The notes: generated by a model from the letters alone, not told the origin. A stretch of DNA of 54,002 nucleotides from Bifidobacterium breve (GCA_945878865.1 CAMCUD010000027.1:1-54002), one strand, 5' to 3'. Numbered from the stretch's first letter, positions 1 through 8,222 are shown. Translations and numbers: made by a program.

Positions 1-3
1 TAG

Positions 4-32
4 CCACCCCGATCTGCCGCGCAGCGGGGTGG
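4..32 (-). terminator. Stem-loop terminator of the L,D-transpeptidase gene
   Basis: CCACCCCG (4-11) and CGGGGTGG (25-32) pair perfectly and enclose a second small stem, CTGC/GCAG (14-17, 21-24), with a two-base bulge. It lies just beyond the stop codon of the minus-strand gene ending at 46. There is no T-run on the minus-strand side, so intrinsic termination is inferred from position and structure only. Confidence 0.6.
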
Positions 33-45
33 GGGGGCGTACCGC

Positions 46-1074
46 CTACTTGATGAGGATCGGCGTCCCGACCGGCACCCGCGGGTACAGGTCGATGACG
101 TCCGGGACCTTCATGCGCAGGCAGCCGTGCGACGCCGCGCTGCCGATCGACCACGGCTCGCCGGTGCCGTGGATGCCGACGCCGTCGGTGATGCCGAGCC
201 ACCGCGCCTTGAGCGGATTGTTCGGCGCCCCGCCCGGGATGACCTGGCCGGCGAGCGAGCCCGCCCAGTCGCTGTTGGGCACGTGCCACGCCGGATCGAC
301 CTGCTTGTTCGTGATCGAGAACAGGCCGGACGGCGACTCGTGCCCGGCCTGGCCGACGGCGATGCCGTAGGTCTTGCGGAGCTTCAACCGCTTGAACAGG
401 CGCAGCTTGAACGTCGAGCGATCCGCCGTCAGCACCGTGCCGTTGCGCCGCCGCAGGTCGTTGGCGTTGATCGCCGGGCGGACCTTCAGCAGCTTGGCGC
501 GCAGCCGGCGCGAGCCGTTCGGATCGTCCAGCGCGGCGTCGATCGCACCCGCGAGCTTGGCCGCATCGATGCGCCGGCCGACCTTCGCCCGGCGGATGAT
601 CATCTTGCGGACGGTGATCTTCAGCTTCGCGTTGCGTGCAGCCTTGGCGCTGCGCGACTGGACCGTCGAGGCGAACGCGGCCACTGCCGCCTTGGAGTGC
701 TCGACCGCCAGGCCGACATCGACGCCGGCCGTCGCCCCGCCACCGCTCGGCGTCGCGACGGCGTCCCCGCGCTTGCGCCCCTCGTAGAGCGCGCGCTTGG
801 CGGTCCGCTCCGCGTCGAAGACGATCTGGCCTTCGGCCGCGGTCAGGCGGTACGACCGGTTGCCGGCCCTGACGACGACATCGCGCGTGAGGCGGCGGCC
901 GAGCGCGTCGTCGAGCTTCTTCGCCGCCTCGGGGACGGTCAGCCCGCCGACGTCGACGCCGCCCGCGACCACGCCCGCGGCGATGCGCTCATCGGGCGCG
1001 GGAGCCTGCGCCGACGCCGCCGCAGGGGCGAGCGCGAGCAGGGCGAGGGGGAGCGTCAGCAGCCGTCGGCGCAC
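46..1074 (-). CDS. Exported L,D-transpeptidase (YkuD domain)
   Basis: Makes 3-3 cross-links in peptidoglycan outside the membrane. The C-terminal YkuD domain carries the catalytic signature GIHGT...SHGCLRM (His and Cys) and ends at the last residue. The middle resembles the peptidoglycan-binding modules found before YkuD domains (VGGLTVPEAAKKL and a following repeat-like half). A GTG start at 1074 gives MRRRLLTLPLALLALAPAAASA, a clean signal peptide of a 342-residue protein. It is also preceded by TACTCT (1083-1088, minus strand) eight bases upstream, the leaderless-promoter pattern of this window. A longer GTG start at 1125 would bury the signal peptide behind 17 extra residues, so it was not chosen. 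The family is secure; the exact substrate is not known. Confidence 0.93.
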   Translation of the reverse strand: MRRRLLTLPLALLALAPAAASAQAPAPDERIAAGVVAGGVDVGGLTVPEAAKKLDDALGRRLTRDVVVRAGNRSYRLTAAEGQIVFDAERTAKRALYEGRKRGDAVATPSGGGATAGVDVGLAVEHSKAAVAAFASTVQSRSAKAARNAKLKITVRKMIIRRAKVGRRIDAAKLAGAIDAALDDPNGSRRLRAKLLKVRPAINANDLRRRNGTVLTADRSTFKLRLFKRLKLRKTYGIAVGQAGHESPSGLFSITNKQVDPAWHVPNSDWAGSLAGQVIPGGAPNNPLKARWLGITDGVGIHGTGEPWSIGSAASHGCLRMKVPDVIDLYPRVPVGTPILIK

Positions 1075-1128
1075 AGCGTTCGAGAGTACCCACGGACCTT
1101 CCTGCCGCTGCAATCGCGCGTGCACCGA

Positions 1129-2223
1129 TCACGCCACGCGGCGCAGCGGCGCGGCCGTCTCCACGGCGCCGTGATCGCACAGGAAGCGATCGATCTCCGC
1201 CCACGTCGTGCCCACCGCGCTGCGACCGGTCAGCACGCCCAGGTGGCCGCCGGGCGCCGTGCGCAGCCGGACCTCCGGCGCGCCGGTCAGCAGCTCGCCG
1301 ACGGCGTGCGCCGCGGCCACCGGGGCGAGCACGTCGTCCGCACCGGCGACGGACAACACCGGCTGGGCGACATCGCCGAGTCGGATCTCCTCGTCGCCCA
1401 GGAACACGTGCCCGTCGGCGAGGTCGTTGTTGCGGAAGAACAGGTGGTAGAGCTGCGCGATCGAGCGGCCCGGATAGCCGACCATGTTGTCCATGAAGTG
1501 GTCGACGGCGCCCATCTGCGCGAGCCGGTCGCGGTCGTTGAGGTTCGCGGCGACCGCGACGGGCTTCGTCACCCACTTGTCCCACGACGTCAGCTGGAAG
1601 ACGCGACGCACGAGCGGCGCGGGCGCGCCCCCGAGCGTCTTGTAGATCGCGGTGCCGAGCGCTCCGTCGCCGACCTGGGCGACCGGCAGCAGGGCGCGGG
1701 CGAGCGTGAGCTTGCGGAAGTCGAACGGCGAGCCGACCAGCACGATGGAACGGATCGGCAGCTCCTGGTGGGCCGCGGCGGCGAGCGCAGCCATGATGCC
1801 GCCGAGGCACCAGCCGATGAGCTGCACGGGCCGGCCGGTGTCATCGGCGACGTTGCGGATCGCCGTGGGGATGACGTCGTCGATCCAGTGCTCGAGCCCC
1901 AGCTCGCGGTCCTCGAACCGGATGGACCCGTACTCGAGCAGGTACGTCGGGTGCCCCTCGTTGAGCAGGTGTGCCGCGAGCGAGCAGCCGCGCCGCAGGT
2001 CGAAGCACTCGGCGGGCGCGGCCAGCGGCGGAACGAGCAGGACCGGCAGCTCGGTCTGCGGCCGCTCCTCGGCGGGCAGGTAGCGGTAGACGGTGCGCTG
2101 CGGGGCCTCGGCGATGATCTGCCGCGGGGTCGGGCGCAGGTCGGCGAGCCCGTCGCCGACGACGGAGTCCCAGACGTTGGCGGCGGCGTCGCCGAGCTGT
2201 TGCGGGGAAAGCGGATTGAACAC
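1129..2223 (-). CDS. PhaC-like polyhydroxyalkanoate synthase / alpha-beta hydrolase
   Basis: Alpha/beta hydrolase of the PhaC type, 364 residues, about the length of class III PhaC. The nucleophile motif is GWCLGG (Cys139), the Cys lipase-like box of PHA synthases rather than the Ser box of esterases. A likely Asp is in GADDVLAP (about 290) and the His in GGHLGVL (about 322). Class III PhaC needs a PhaE partner and class IV needs PhaR; neither is adjacent. It may therefore be a stand-alone PhaC-like acyltransferase or hydrolase of the kind common in actinobacteria. It lies 72 bases downstream of another alpha/beta hydrolase gene on the same strand, and the two could be cotranscribed. The start codon is GTG. 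Confidence 0.85.
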   Translation of the reverse strand: MFNPLSPQQLGDAAANVWDSVVGDGLADLRPTPRQIIAEAPQRTVYRYLPAEERPQTELPVLLVPPLAAPAECFDLRRGCSLAAHLLNEGHPTYLLEYGSIRFEDRELGLEHWIDDVIPTAIRNVADDTGRPVQLIGWCLGGIMAALAAAAHQELPIRSIVLVGSPFDFRKLTLARALLPVAQVGDGALGTAIYKTLGGAPAPLVRRVFQLTSWDKWVTKPVAVAANLNDRDRLAQMGAVDHFMDNMVGYPGRSIAQLYHLFFRNNDLADGHVFLGDEEIRLGDVAQPVLSVAGADDVLAPVAAAHAVGELLTGAPEVRLRTAPGGHLGVLTGRSAVGTTWAEIDRFLCDHGAVETAAPLRRVA

Positions 2224-2295
2224 GTCGAACTCGGCGCCTCGCGGACCTTGGTACTGGACGGTACTGAAAGAACCGTCAGCGGTTCGTGCGGGACG

Positions 2296-3156
2296 TCACG
2301 CCGGAACGGCCGCGAACTCCAGGAGCGTCTCGGTCACGCGGTCGGGCGTCTCGAGCTGGGGACAGTGGCCGCAGCCCTCGATGAGCTCGTACCGCGCGTG
2401 CGGCAGCGCCTCGAGGAGGAGACGCGAGCCCTTGTGCGGCACCATCCGGTCGCGATCGCCCCAGACGAGCAGGACGGGCACGGTGACGTGCTCGAGCGCG
2501 AATGGCTCGCGCAGCTCGCTGACCAGCCGCCGCCCGATGCCCATGATGCGGGCGATGCTGCGCCGGTCGCGGATGTGCTCGGCGAAGGTCGAGACGACCT
2601 GCGGCGGCACGTCGGTCATGTCCGCGAACGCCATCGTCCGGTAGATCTGGCCGATCGCGGCCTTCGTGATCGGGTGCGGGATCGGCAGCCCGGTGGCGAG
2701 CAGCGACCGCAGGATCGGGTCGCGCTCGATGAGCGGGAACCACGGCTGGAACCCGAACCCGGCCGGCGCGATCGGCGCCGCGCCGACGATCGGCAGCTCC
2801 CGGTCCTGCGCGGCGCGCAGCGAGGCGCAGCCACCCAGCGAGTTGCCGGCGACGACGACCTGCTCCCCGGTCTCCTCGGCGAGCCGGCGCACCGCGGCGG
2901 CGACCATCTCGTCGAGCTGCGGGAGGACCTCCTGATCAGGACGGATCGTCGTGCACGTGCCGAAGCCGGGCAGGTCGATCGCCATCGCACGGCGGCCGGT
3001 GCGGCTCAGCCGGTCGAGGACCATCCGCCACGTGTCCGCGGAGTCGGCGAACCCGTGGAGCAGCAGGATCGGCGGCCCATCGCCCTCGATCTCGAGCACC
3101 CGGGTCGCGTGCCCGGCGATCTCGTCGCGGTATTCGATGAGAGGTTCAGCCATCAC
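2296..3156 (-). CDS. Alpha/beta hydrolase
   Basis: A typical 286-residue alpha/beta hydrolase. It has the oxyanion-hole segment LLLHGFADSADTW (about 32-43), the nucleophile elbow GNSLGG (Ser106), an acid candidate in WGDRDRMVP and the catalytic His in GCGHCPQLE near the C-terminus. The fold resembles haloalkane dehalogenase/epoxide hydrolase and meta-cleavage-product hydrolase relatives, and the substrate cannot be deduced. The start is GTG at 3156 or the immediately following ATG at 3153. It heads a probable two-gene unit with the PhaC-like gene and is divergent from the EcsC-family gene. The shared upstream region holds an 18-base imperfect palindrome. Confidence 0.88.
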   Translation of the reverse strand: MMAEPLIEYRDEIAGHATRVLEIEGDGPPILLLHGFADSADTWRMVLDRLSRTGRRAMAIDLPGFGTCTTIRPDQEVLPQLDEMVAAAVRRLAEETGEQVVVAGNSLGGCASLRAAQDRELPIVGAAPIAPAGFGFQPWFPLIERDPILRSLLATGLPIPHPITKAAIGQIYRTMAFADMTDVPPQVVSTFAEHIRDRRSIARIMGIGRRLVSELREPFALEHVTVPVLLVWGDRDRMVPHKGSRLLLEALPHARYELIEGCGHCPQLETPDRVTETLLEFAAVPA

Positions 3157-3177
3157 ACATCACCTACCCGGTCTTAA

Positions 3178-3195
3178 TCGTATCGATCGCTACGA
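3178..3195. promoter_or_regulatory. Palindrome in divergent promoter region
   Basis: TCGTATCGATCGCTACGA is symmetric at 16 of 18 positions. It lies between the divergent hydrolase and EcsC genes, near the expected -35 of the EcsC promoter (a -10-like TACGGT is at 3208-3213). The size and symmetry suit a dimeric repressor, but no regulator gene is adjacent, so the cognate protein is unknown. Confidence 0.35.
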
Positions 3196-3224
3196 ATTTG
3201 AGATCTCTACGGTGTGTCTCGACC

Positions 3225-3902
3225 ATGCGCGGAGTTCCACGTATCCCCATTCCCGACGATCTCATCGCCCGGCTGCGCGCGGAACCCGCGCGCGCACCGG
3301 AGATCATTGCGCTCGCGTCGGCGCACCTGCACGCGCCGCAGGCCCAGAAGTGGATCACCGAGCAGCGGGGGCGGTACGCCCACGACAACCATCACTTCGC
3401 ACAGGCCGCGAAGGCGAAGCACGCGACGCTCGCGCGGTTCGAGGGCGCCGCGACGGGCGTGGGCGGCGTCATCACGCTCATCCCCGACCTCGTCGGCCTC
3501 GCGTGGATCCAGTCGCGGATGATCTTCTACATCGCGGCGGCCTACGGGTACGACCCGCACGACCCGATGCGCCCGGCGGAGATGCTCGTCCTGCACGGCC
3601 TCTACGACGACCCGGTGACCGCCCGCCGCGCGCTCGACGGCGAGGAGCAGCACCTCGCGATGCACTACGTCGACCGCAAGCTCAACGGCCAGCTCGCGCG
3701 CGACGAGGCGCTCGCGGTCCGGCTCATGACGTACCTGGGCAAGCGCGGCGCGAAGTCGTACGCCGGCCGGCTCATCCCGTTCTTCGCGATCTTCTTCAAC
3801 GCCACGGCGAACGAGCTCGACACCCGCCGGCTCGCCGACCAGGCGATCCGGTTCTACGGCGGAGAGCGTTCGAAGCGGCGCCGGTTGCTGCGGCGCGGCT
3901 GA
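3225..3902 (+). CDS. EcsC family protein
   Basis: Resembles the EcsC family (named after Bacillus EcsC, whose biochemical role is unclear). Supporting segments are GVGGVITLIPDLVGLAWIQ (a hydrophobic stretch near residues 80-100), the following aromatic-rich RMIFYIAAAYGYDP, and a second hydrophobic stretch LIPFFAIFFNA near 195. This suggests a membrane-associated protein. The ATG at 3225 is preferred to an upstream in-frame TTG at 3198, because the latter lies upstream of the -10-like TACGGT at 3208-3213. The length is 225 residues. The gene ends one base before the end of the convergent SDR gene, with no room for a terminator. Confidence 0.75.
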   Translation: MRGVPRIPIPDDLIARLRAEPARAPEIIALASAHLHAPQAQKWITEQRGRYAHDNHHFAQAAKAKHATLARFEGAATGVGGVITLIPDLVGLAWIQSRMIFYIAAAYGYDPHDPMRPAEMLVLHGLYDDPVTARRALDGEEQHLAMHYVDRKLNGQLARDEALAVRLMTYLGKRGAKSYAGRLIPFFAIFFNATANELDTRRLADQAIRFYGGERSKRRRLLRRG

Positions 3903-3903
3903 G

Positions 3904-4593
3904 CTACGCCTTCCCGTACACCGGGACGTGCGCGCCGCTGACGACGGCCGATCCGTCCCCCGCGAGGAACAGCAGCACCTCGGCGATCTGCTCGGGCGAC
4001 ACCCAGGACGCGTAGTCCTCGCCGGGATGCGATGCGCGGTTGGCGGGCGTGTCAATGACCGAGGGCAGGATCGCGTTGGCGCGGATGTCGTCGTCCTTGT
4101 ACTCCGTGGCCAGCGCATCGACGAAGGCGAGCACCGCGGCCTTCGAGGTGATGTAGCCCGCCGCGCCGGAGAAGGGCCGCAGCGCCGCCCGCGTGGAGAC
4201 GGCGACGATCGAGCCGCCACCCGTGTTGAGCAAGTGCGGGATCACGGCCTGCGTGACGAGGTAGAGCGGCCGCAGGTTCAGGCGGAACTGCTCTTCGAAG
4301 TCGGCGATCGGCGTCTCGTGCACGCGCCCGCCGAACGCGAAGCCGCCGATGAGGTTGATCGCGGCCTTCAGCGGCGCATCGGGCTTCGCCGAGGCGTTGA
4401 CGACCTCGGTGACGGACGCCTCGTCGAACAGGTCGGCCTTGACGGGCACGAGGGCCGGATCCTCGGGCAGCCGGGAGATCTCGGCGTCGTCGTAGATCGG
4501 CACGACGACGCGCCAGCCGGCGTGGAGGAAGGCGCGGGTGACGGGCGCGCCCAGCCCGCCCGAGCCTCCGGTGATGAGCACGGTGCGGTCCAT
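3904..4593 (-). CDS. SDR family NAD(P)-dependent oxidoreductase
   Basis: A short-chain dehydrogenase/reductase of 229 residues with a Rossmann fold. The nucleotide-binding motif TGGSGGLG is at residues 8-15 and the catalytic YITSK (YxxxK) near 148, preceded by the Ser of VAVSTRA. The last third holds the usual substrate-loop region DTPANRASHPGEDY. NAD versus NADP preference cannot be called safely. TAGGGT (4601-4606, minus strand) lies seven bases before the ATG and there is no Shine-Dalgarno, so the transcript is probably leaderless. The substrate is unknown and neighbours give no pathway. Confidence 0.9.
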   Translation of the reverse strand: MDRTVLITGGSGGLGAPVTRAFLHAGWRVVVPIYDDAEISRLPEDPALVPVKADLFDEASVTEVVNASAKPDAPLKAAINLIGGFAFGGRVHETPIADFEEQFRLNLRPLYLVTQAVIPHLLNTGGGSIVAVSTRAALRPFSGAAGYITSKAAVLAFVDALATEYKDDDIRANAILPSVIDTPANRASHPGEDYASWVSPEQIAEVLLFLAGDGSAVVSGAHVPVYGKA

Positions 4594-4622
4594 GGCCTCG
4601 ACCCTATCGCCGTGTCAAGCGC

Positions 4623-5393
4623 GTGCCGTCCGTGCGCGATGCAACGCTCCCGATCGTGGACGTCAGGGGTGGCACCGAGCAGCACGATCGCGCCGATCAG
4701 GCGTGCGTCGGGCCGCATCGCGAGACCGCGCAGATGGAGGCCGATCTCGCCGAGCTCGTCGCCACGGTGCAGGATCCGCACCTCCACGGGCTGCTCCTCC
4801 GGCTCCTGGGTCCGGACACCGAGACGGGCCGGCGCTACCGCCACGCGCCGGCGGCCAAGCGCTACCACCAGGCCTACGAGCACGGGCTGCTCGAGCACTC
4901 GCTCACGGTCGCCCAAGCGGTCAGCGCCGTCAGCGCAATCTTCCCCGGGATCGACCGCGACCTCGCGGTGACCGGTGCGCTGCTGCACGACATCGGCAAG
5001 CTCGAGGCGTACGCCGCGCAGCCCGAAGGGATCGACTTCACGTCGGCCGGCCGCCTGCAGGGCGAGATCCCCCTCGGCTACTTCCTCGTCCGCAGCGAGC
5101 TCGAGGCGATGGGCGACGTCCCGCCCGCGCGCGCCCAGGAGCTGCTGCACGTGCTGCTCAGCCACCACGGCGCACTGGAGCACGGCTCCCCGGTCGTGCC
5201 GTCCACGCGCGAGGCGACGCTCGTCCACTTCATGGACAACCTCGGCGGCCGCCTCGGCTCGTTCGACCGCCTCGAGCAGACGCTCGCCGACGGCGAGCAG
5301 TGGTCGGCCTACGACCGCGCCATCGGCGGCGCGGCGCACTTCCCCGCCGTCGAGCCGGCGCCCGCCGCGCTCGACCAGCGGCCGGCCGCGTAA
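4623..5393 (+). CDS. HD-domain protein related to 3'-5' exoribonuclease YhaM, OB domain missing
   Basis: The C-terminal two thirds match the HD phosphohydrolase half of YhaM-type 3'-5' exoribonucleases: KRYHQAYEHGLLEHSLTVA, LLHDIGKLEAY (HD metal site), LLSHHGALEHGSP and LVHFMDNLGGRLGSFD. Known YhaM proteins carry an N-terminal OB fold of about 100 residues that binds RNA. Here only about 40 residues precede the helix leading into HD, so that domain is absent or reduced to a remnant. The GTG at 4623 keeps high GC at third codon positions; an ATG at 4734 (MEADLAELV) is a possible alternative and would leave only the HD part. It is divergent from the SDR gene. The HD call is secure, nuclease activity less so. 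Confidence 0.8.
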   Translation: MPSVRDATLPIVDVRGGTEQHDRADQACVGPHRETAQMEADLAELVATVQDPHLHGLLLRLLGPDTETGRRYRHAPAAKRYHQAYEHGLLEHSLTVAQAVSAVSAIFPGIDRDLAVTGALLHDIGKLEAYAAQPEGIDFTSAGRLQGEIPLGYFLVRSELEAMGDVPPARAQELLHVLLSHHGALEHGSPVVPSTREATLVHFMDNLGGRLGSFDRLEQTLADGEQWSAYDRAIGGAAHFPAVEPAPAALDQRPAA

Positions 5394-5396
5394 CGC

Positions 5397-6035
5397 CTAC
5401 TCGGCTTCCTGCTCGCCGAGCGCGATCTCGCCGCGCTCGAGCGCGATGGCGATCGCGTTGACGCGGTTGCGCGCGCGCAGCTTGCGGACCGCGTTGCGCA
5501 CGTGCGTGCGGATGGTCTCCACGGAGAGGCCGAGCTTCACCGCGACCGCCTCACCGGTCATGCCCTCGGCCATGAGCGCCATGATCTCGCGCTCGCGCGG
5601 GGAGAGCTGCGGCATGCGCTCGGTCGCGCGCGGAGAGAGCAGCACCCGGTCGAGCCGCGGATCGACGTACGAGCCGCCGCCGGCGATCGTCTCGATCGCG
5701 CCGGTGAGCTCGCCGATCGAGCCCGCCTTCAGCGCGTAGCCGCGTGCGCCGGAATCCAGCCCCTCGTAGAGCAGCTCGGCCTCGGTGTCGCCCGTGTAGA
5801 GAATCACGCCGAGGTCGCCCTGCCGGCGCAGCAGCCGGCCGACGAGGTCGATCCCGCTCTCGTCCGGCAGCCGGACGTCGACGATCGCGACGTCTGGATG
5901 CGTCACCGCCACGAGGTCCTCGCCCGCCGCGGCGTTTCCCGCGGTCCCGAGGACTTCGAGCCCGCTCTGATCGAGCAGGGTCGCAAGGCCCTCGCGCAGG
6001 GCCTCGTGGTCGTCGATGATCACCAGGCTCGTCAC
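5397..6035 (-). CDS. NarL/FixJ-type response regulator (receiver + LuxR HTH)
   Basis: Two-component response regulator of 212 residues. The receiver domain has the acidic pair in IIDDHEAL, the phospho-acceptor Asp in VDVRLPDESG (about 54) and the conserved Lys in YALKAG. The C-terminal LuxR-type HTH begins LSPREREIMALMAEG and ends with TIRTHVRNAVRKL. GTG at 6035 was chosen because it begins exactly at the receiver domain and TAGTGT (6044-6049, minus strand) sits eight bases upstream. No histidine kinase is adjacent, so it is an orphan regulator. The open frame continues far upstream without a stop, which is an effect of GC content. It faces the PafBC-like gene across a shared promoter region. 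Confidence 0.92.
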   Translation of the reverse strand: MTSLVIIDDHEALREGLATLLDQSGLEVLGTAGNAAAGEDLVAVTHPDVAIVDVRLPDESGIDLVGRLLRRQGDLGVILYTGDTEAELLYEGLDSGARGYALKAGSIGELTGAIETIAGGGSYVDPRLDRVLLSPRATERMPQLSPREREIMALMAEGMTGEAVAVKLGLSVETIRTHVRNAVRKLRARNRVNAIAIALERGEIALGEQEAE

Positions 6036-6074
6036 GGCGAGGCACACTATCTCGTTGCGAGGTCGTCGGTGGCC

Positions 6075-6095
6075 AAACCCGCAAACTGCGGGTTT
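6075..6095. promoter_or_regulatory. Palindrome between response regulator and PafBC-like gene
   Basis: AAACCCGC and GCGGGTTT form perfect 8-base arms around AAACT. The site lies upstream of both predicted -10 boxes (6044-6049 on minus, 6136-6141 on plus) and is close to the -35 of the response regulator promoter. It is AT-rich at its edges compared with its surroundings. It could be an operator for one of the two adjacent regulators. It could also read as a small terminator-like hairpin, but no gene ends here. Confidence 0.4.
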
Positions 6096-6149
6096 TCCGA
6101 GGTCCCGAGGGGCGCGCGGCTCCGGCCCCGCGCCGTATCGTGTTCGGCA

Positions 6150-8219
6150 ATGGCCAAGGACACGGAAAAGCTGATCCGCCAGCTGTCGCTGATCTCGTAT
6201 CTCATGGCAGAGCGGCGCCCGGTCACGGCGCTGGAGATCCGCCGGGACGTCGAGGGATACAGCGGGATGAACGAGGACGCGTTCGCCCGGCGCTTCTACG
6301 CCGACCGCGCCGAGCTCGAGTCGCTCGGTATCCAGCTCACGGTCGACAAGCCCGCCGACGGCATCGCCGAGCAGGAGAACTACTCCCTGCGACCTGAGAA
6401 CTTCCATCTCCCGGCCATCGAGTTCAGCGACGCGGAGCTCGCCGCGCTGCAGACCGCGCTCGCCCTGCTCGACGGCGAGTTCGCCTACGCCGAGCCGCTG
6501 CGCCTCGCCCTCCAGCAACTCTCGTGGGGCCGCCCGAGCCCGCTGACCGCGCCCGAGCAGCGCGCCGTCGCGCTCGGCATCACCGCGTCCCCCGGGGGCC
6601 ACGACCTCAGCCAGCGCCTGGCGAAGATCGAGACGGCCATCTTCCGCCAGAAGACCGTCACGTTCGACTACTACACGATGGAGCGCGACGCGACGGAGGC
6701 CCGCAAGGTCGACCCGTACGCGCTGCTGTTCCAGAACGGCCAGTTCTACCTCGTCGGCCGCGCGCACGAGCGCGACGACATGCGCGTCTTCCGCCTGTCG
6801 CGCATCACCGGCAAGGTCGCGTACGCGACGAAGGCCGAGCACGACTTCAAGCGTCCCCAGGATTTCGACCCGCGCGAGTACGCCGCCCGCGCCCCGTGGC
6901 AGCTGGGCGAGGAGCACGCGACCGCCGAGCTGTGGATCTCCGATCGCATCGCCTGGCAGGTCGAACGCCACTACGGCCGCTACGGCGAGCTGCGCCCCGC
7001 CGAGGACGGCGCCGTCATCTTCACCACGGCCTACGCGAACGCGCGGCTGCTCGCCGCGTGGGTCCTGCGGATGGGCGAGCACGTGCGCGTCGTCGCGCCG
7101 AGCGAGCTCGAGCAGGAGGTCGCCGACCGCCTCGAGCTGCTCACCGAGCGCCACCGCGAGGGCGGCCTCGACCTCGCGCAGCCCGTCGCGATGGAGGTAC
7201 CCGAGGACGAGGAGGGCGAGGCCGAGGCGCCCCGCGGCGCCCGTCGCGCCGACGCGGCGATCCGCCCGGAGCGCTTCGCGCGGCTCGTCACGCTCGCGTC
7301 GATCCTCATCGAGGCCGGCCGCAAGGCTGAGCTCATCGACGCCGAGGAGCTGCGCGAGCGCCTCCAGCTCTCCGACAGCGAGCTGCGCGAGGACATCGAC
7401 CTGCTGAACGTCGTGAACTTCGGCGGCGGCTCCTACGTCCTGTACGCCGAGCTGCGCGACGACGGGACGATCGAGGTCGATCCCGAGCCCTACAGCGACA
7501 ACTTCGCCCGGCCCGCCCGGCTGCTGCCTGTCGAGGCCAAGGCGCTCGTCGCCGCGATCGACCTCATCGGCGACCACCTGCCCGAGGGCGCGCTCACGAG
7601 CGCGCGCGAGAAGATCGTCGCCGCGCTGGGCGAGGACCCGACCGAGCACGGCCTGCACGTCGCCAGCGCCGTGGGCGACGACTCCGAGATCGCGCGCGTG
7701 GTCAGCGAAGCCATCGCCGCCCGCCGCCTGCTGGCGATCGAGTACTACAAGCCCAACGAGGACGAGTTCTCCCACCGCACGGTCGAGCCGTACGCGCTCG
7801 TCAACGGGCGGGACGGCTGGTACGTCGCGTCGTTCGACCCCGAACGCGACGACGTCCGCCACTTCCGGCTGGACCGCATCCGCTCCGCCGAGGTGCTGGA
7901 GACCGCGTACGAGCCGCGCCCAGAGGTCGACCCGGCCGCGGGCGTCGACGGGTGGCTGCGCACCGGCGAGGTCGCCGCGTCACGCACCGCGCGCGTGTGG
8001 ATCAGCCCGGAGCGGGCGCGGTGGGCGCGCGAGGAGCGCCGGGTCGCCGAGGAGCTGGCGGACGGCGCGATCGTCGTGGAGTTCTCCTACGCCGGGACGG
8101 ACTGGCTCGTGCGCGAGGTGCTCGCCGAGGCGGGCGACGCGGTGGTGCTCGCGCCGAGCGAAGCCCGGGAGGCCGTGCTCAGCGCGGTCGAGCGGCTGCG
8201 CGCGGTCGCGGCGCGGTAG
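6150..8219 (+). CDS. Fused PafB-PafC-like WYL-domain transcriptional regulator
   Basis: A 689-residue protein made of two consecutive HTH-WYL units. Unit 1 has a winged-helix start (KLIRQLSLISYLMAERRPV) and a WYL core FDYYTMERDATEARKVDPYALL with GQFYLVGRAHERDDMRVFRLSRI. Unit 2, from about residue 370, has LVTLASILIEAGRKAELIDAEEL and the core IEYYKPNEDEFSHRTVEPYAL with GWYVASFDPERDDVRHFRLDRI. PafB and PafC are the paired activators of the RecA-independent DNA damage response in mycobacteria and are fused in some actinobacteria. Here no pafA or other proteasome-accessory gene is near, so the role is inferred from architecture. TATCGT (6136-6141) lies eight bases before the ATG, predicting a leaderless mRNA. 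WYL domains are thought to sense single-stranded DNA or nucleotides. Confidence 0.88.
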   Translation: MAKDTEKLIRQLSLISYLMAERRPVTALEIRRDVEGYSGMNEDAFARRFYADRAELESLGIQLTVDKPADGIAEQENYSLRPENFHLPAIEFSDAELAALQTALALLDGEFAYAEPLRLALQQLSWGRPSPLTAPEQRAVALGITASPGGHDLSQRLAKIETAIFRQKTVTFDYYTMERDATEARKVDPYALLFQNGQFYLVGRAHERDDMRVFRLSRITGKVAYATKAEHDFKRPQDFDPREYAARAPWQLGEEHATAELWISDRIAWQVERHYGRYGELRPAEDGAVIFTTAYANARLLAAWVLRMGEHVRVVAPSELEQEVADRLELLTERHREGGLDLAQPVAMEVPEDEEGEAEAPRGARRADAAIRPERFARLVTLASILIEAGRKAELIDAEELRERLQLSDSELREDIDLLNVVNFGGGSYVLYAELRDDGTIEVDPEPYSDNFARPARLLPVEAKALVAAIDLIGDHLPEGALTSAREKIVAALGEDPTEHGLHVASAVGDDSEIARVVSEAIAARRLLAIEYYKPNEDEFSHRTVEPYALVNGRDGWYVASFDPERDDVRHFRLDRIRSAEVLETAYEPRPEVDPAAGVDGWLRTGEVAASRTARVWISPERARWAREERRVAEELADGAIVVEFSYAGTDWLVREVLAEAGDAVVLAPSEAREAVLSAVERLRAVAAR

Positions 8220-8222
8220 CCG

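Noticed and set aside
1075-1125. GTG start at 1125 for the L,D-transpeptidase
   Set aside because: It would place 17 residues before the signal peptide; the GTG at 1074 has a -10 box at the right spacing and starts directly with the signal sequence.
1129-3156. A complete PHA synthesis locus
   Set aside because: No phaA, phaB, phaE, phaR or phasin gene is present; only one PhaC-like hydrolase and a general alpha/beta hydrolase.
127-3177. A 1016-codon plus-strand frame across the transpeptidase, PhaC-like and hydrolase genes
   Set aside because: The same GC-driven shadow effect; the minus-strand genes have clear catalytic motifs in order.
6065-6090. Possible PafBC-type promoter motif (TCGTCGGTG) upstream of the WYL regulator
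   Set aside because: The required TANNNT at the proper distance is not there, and the real -10 is at 6136-6141.
6036-7862. N-terminal extension of the response regulator frame to 821 residues
   Set aside because: The extension is antisense to the WYL regulator and has shadow composition; the receiver domain and a -10 box define the start at 6035.
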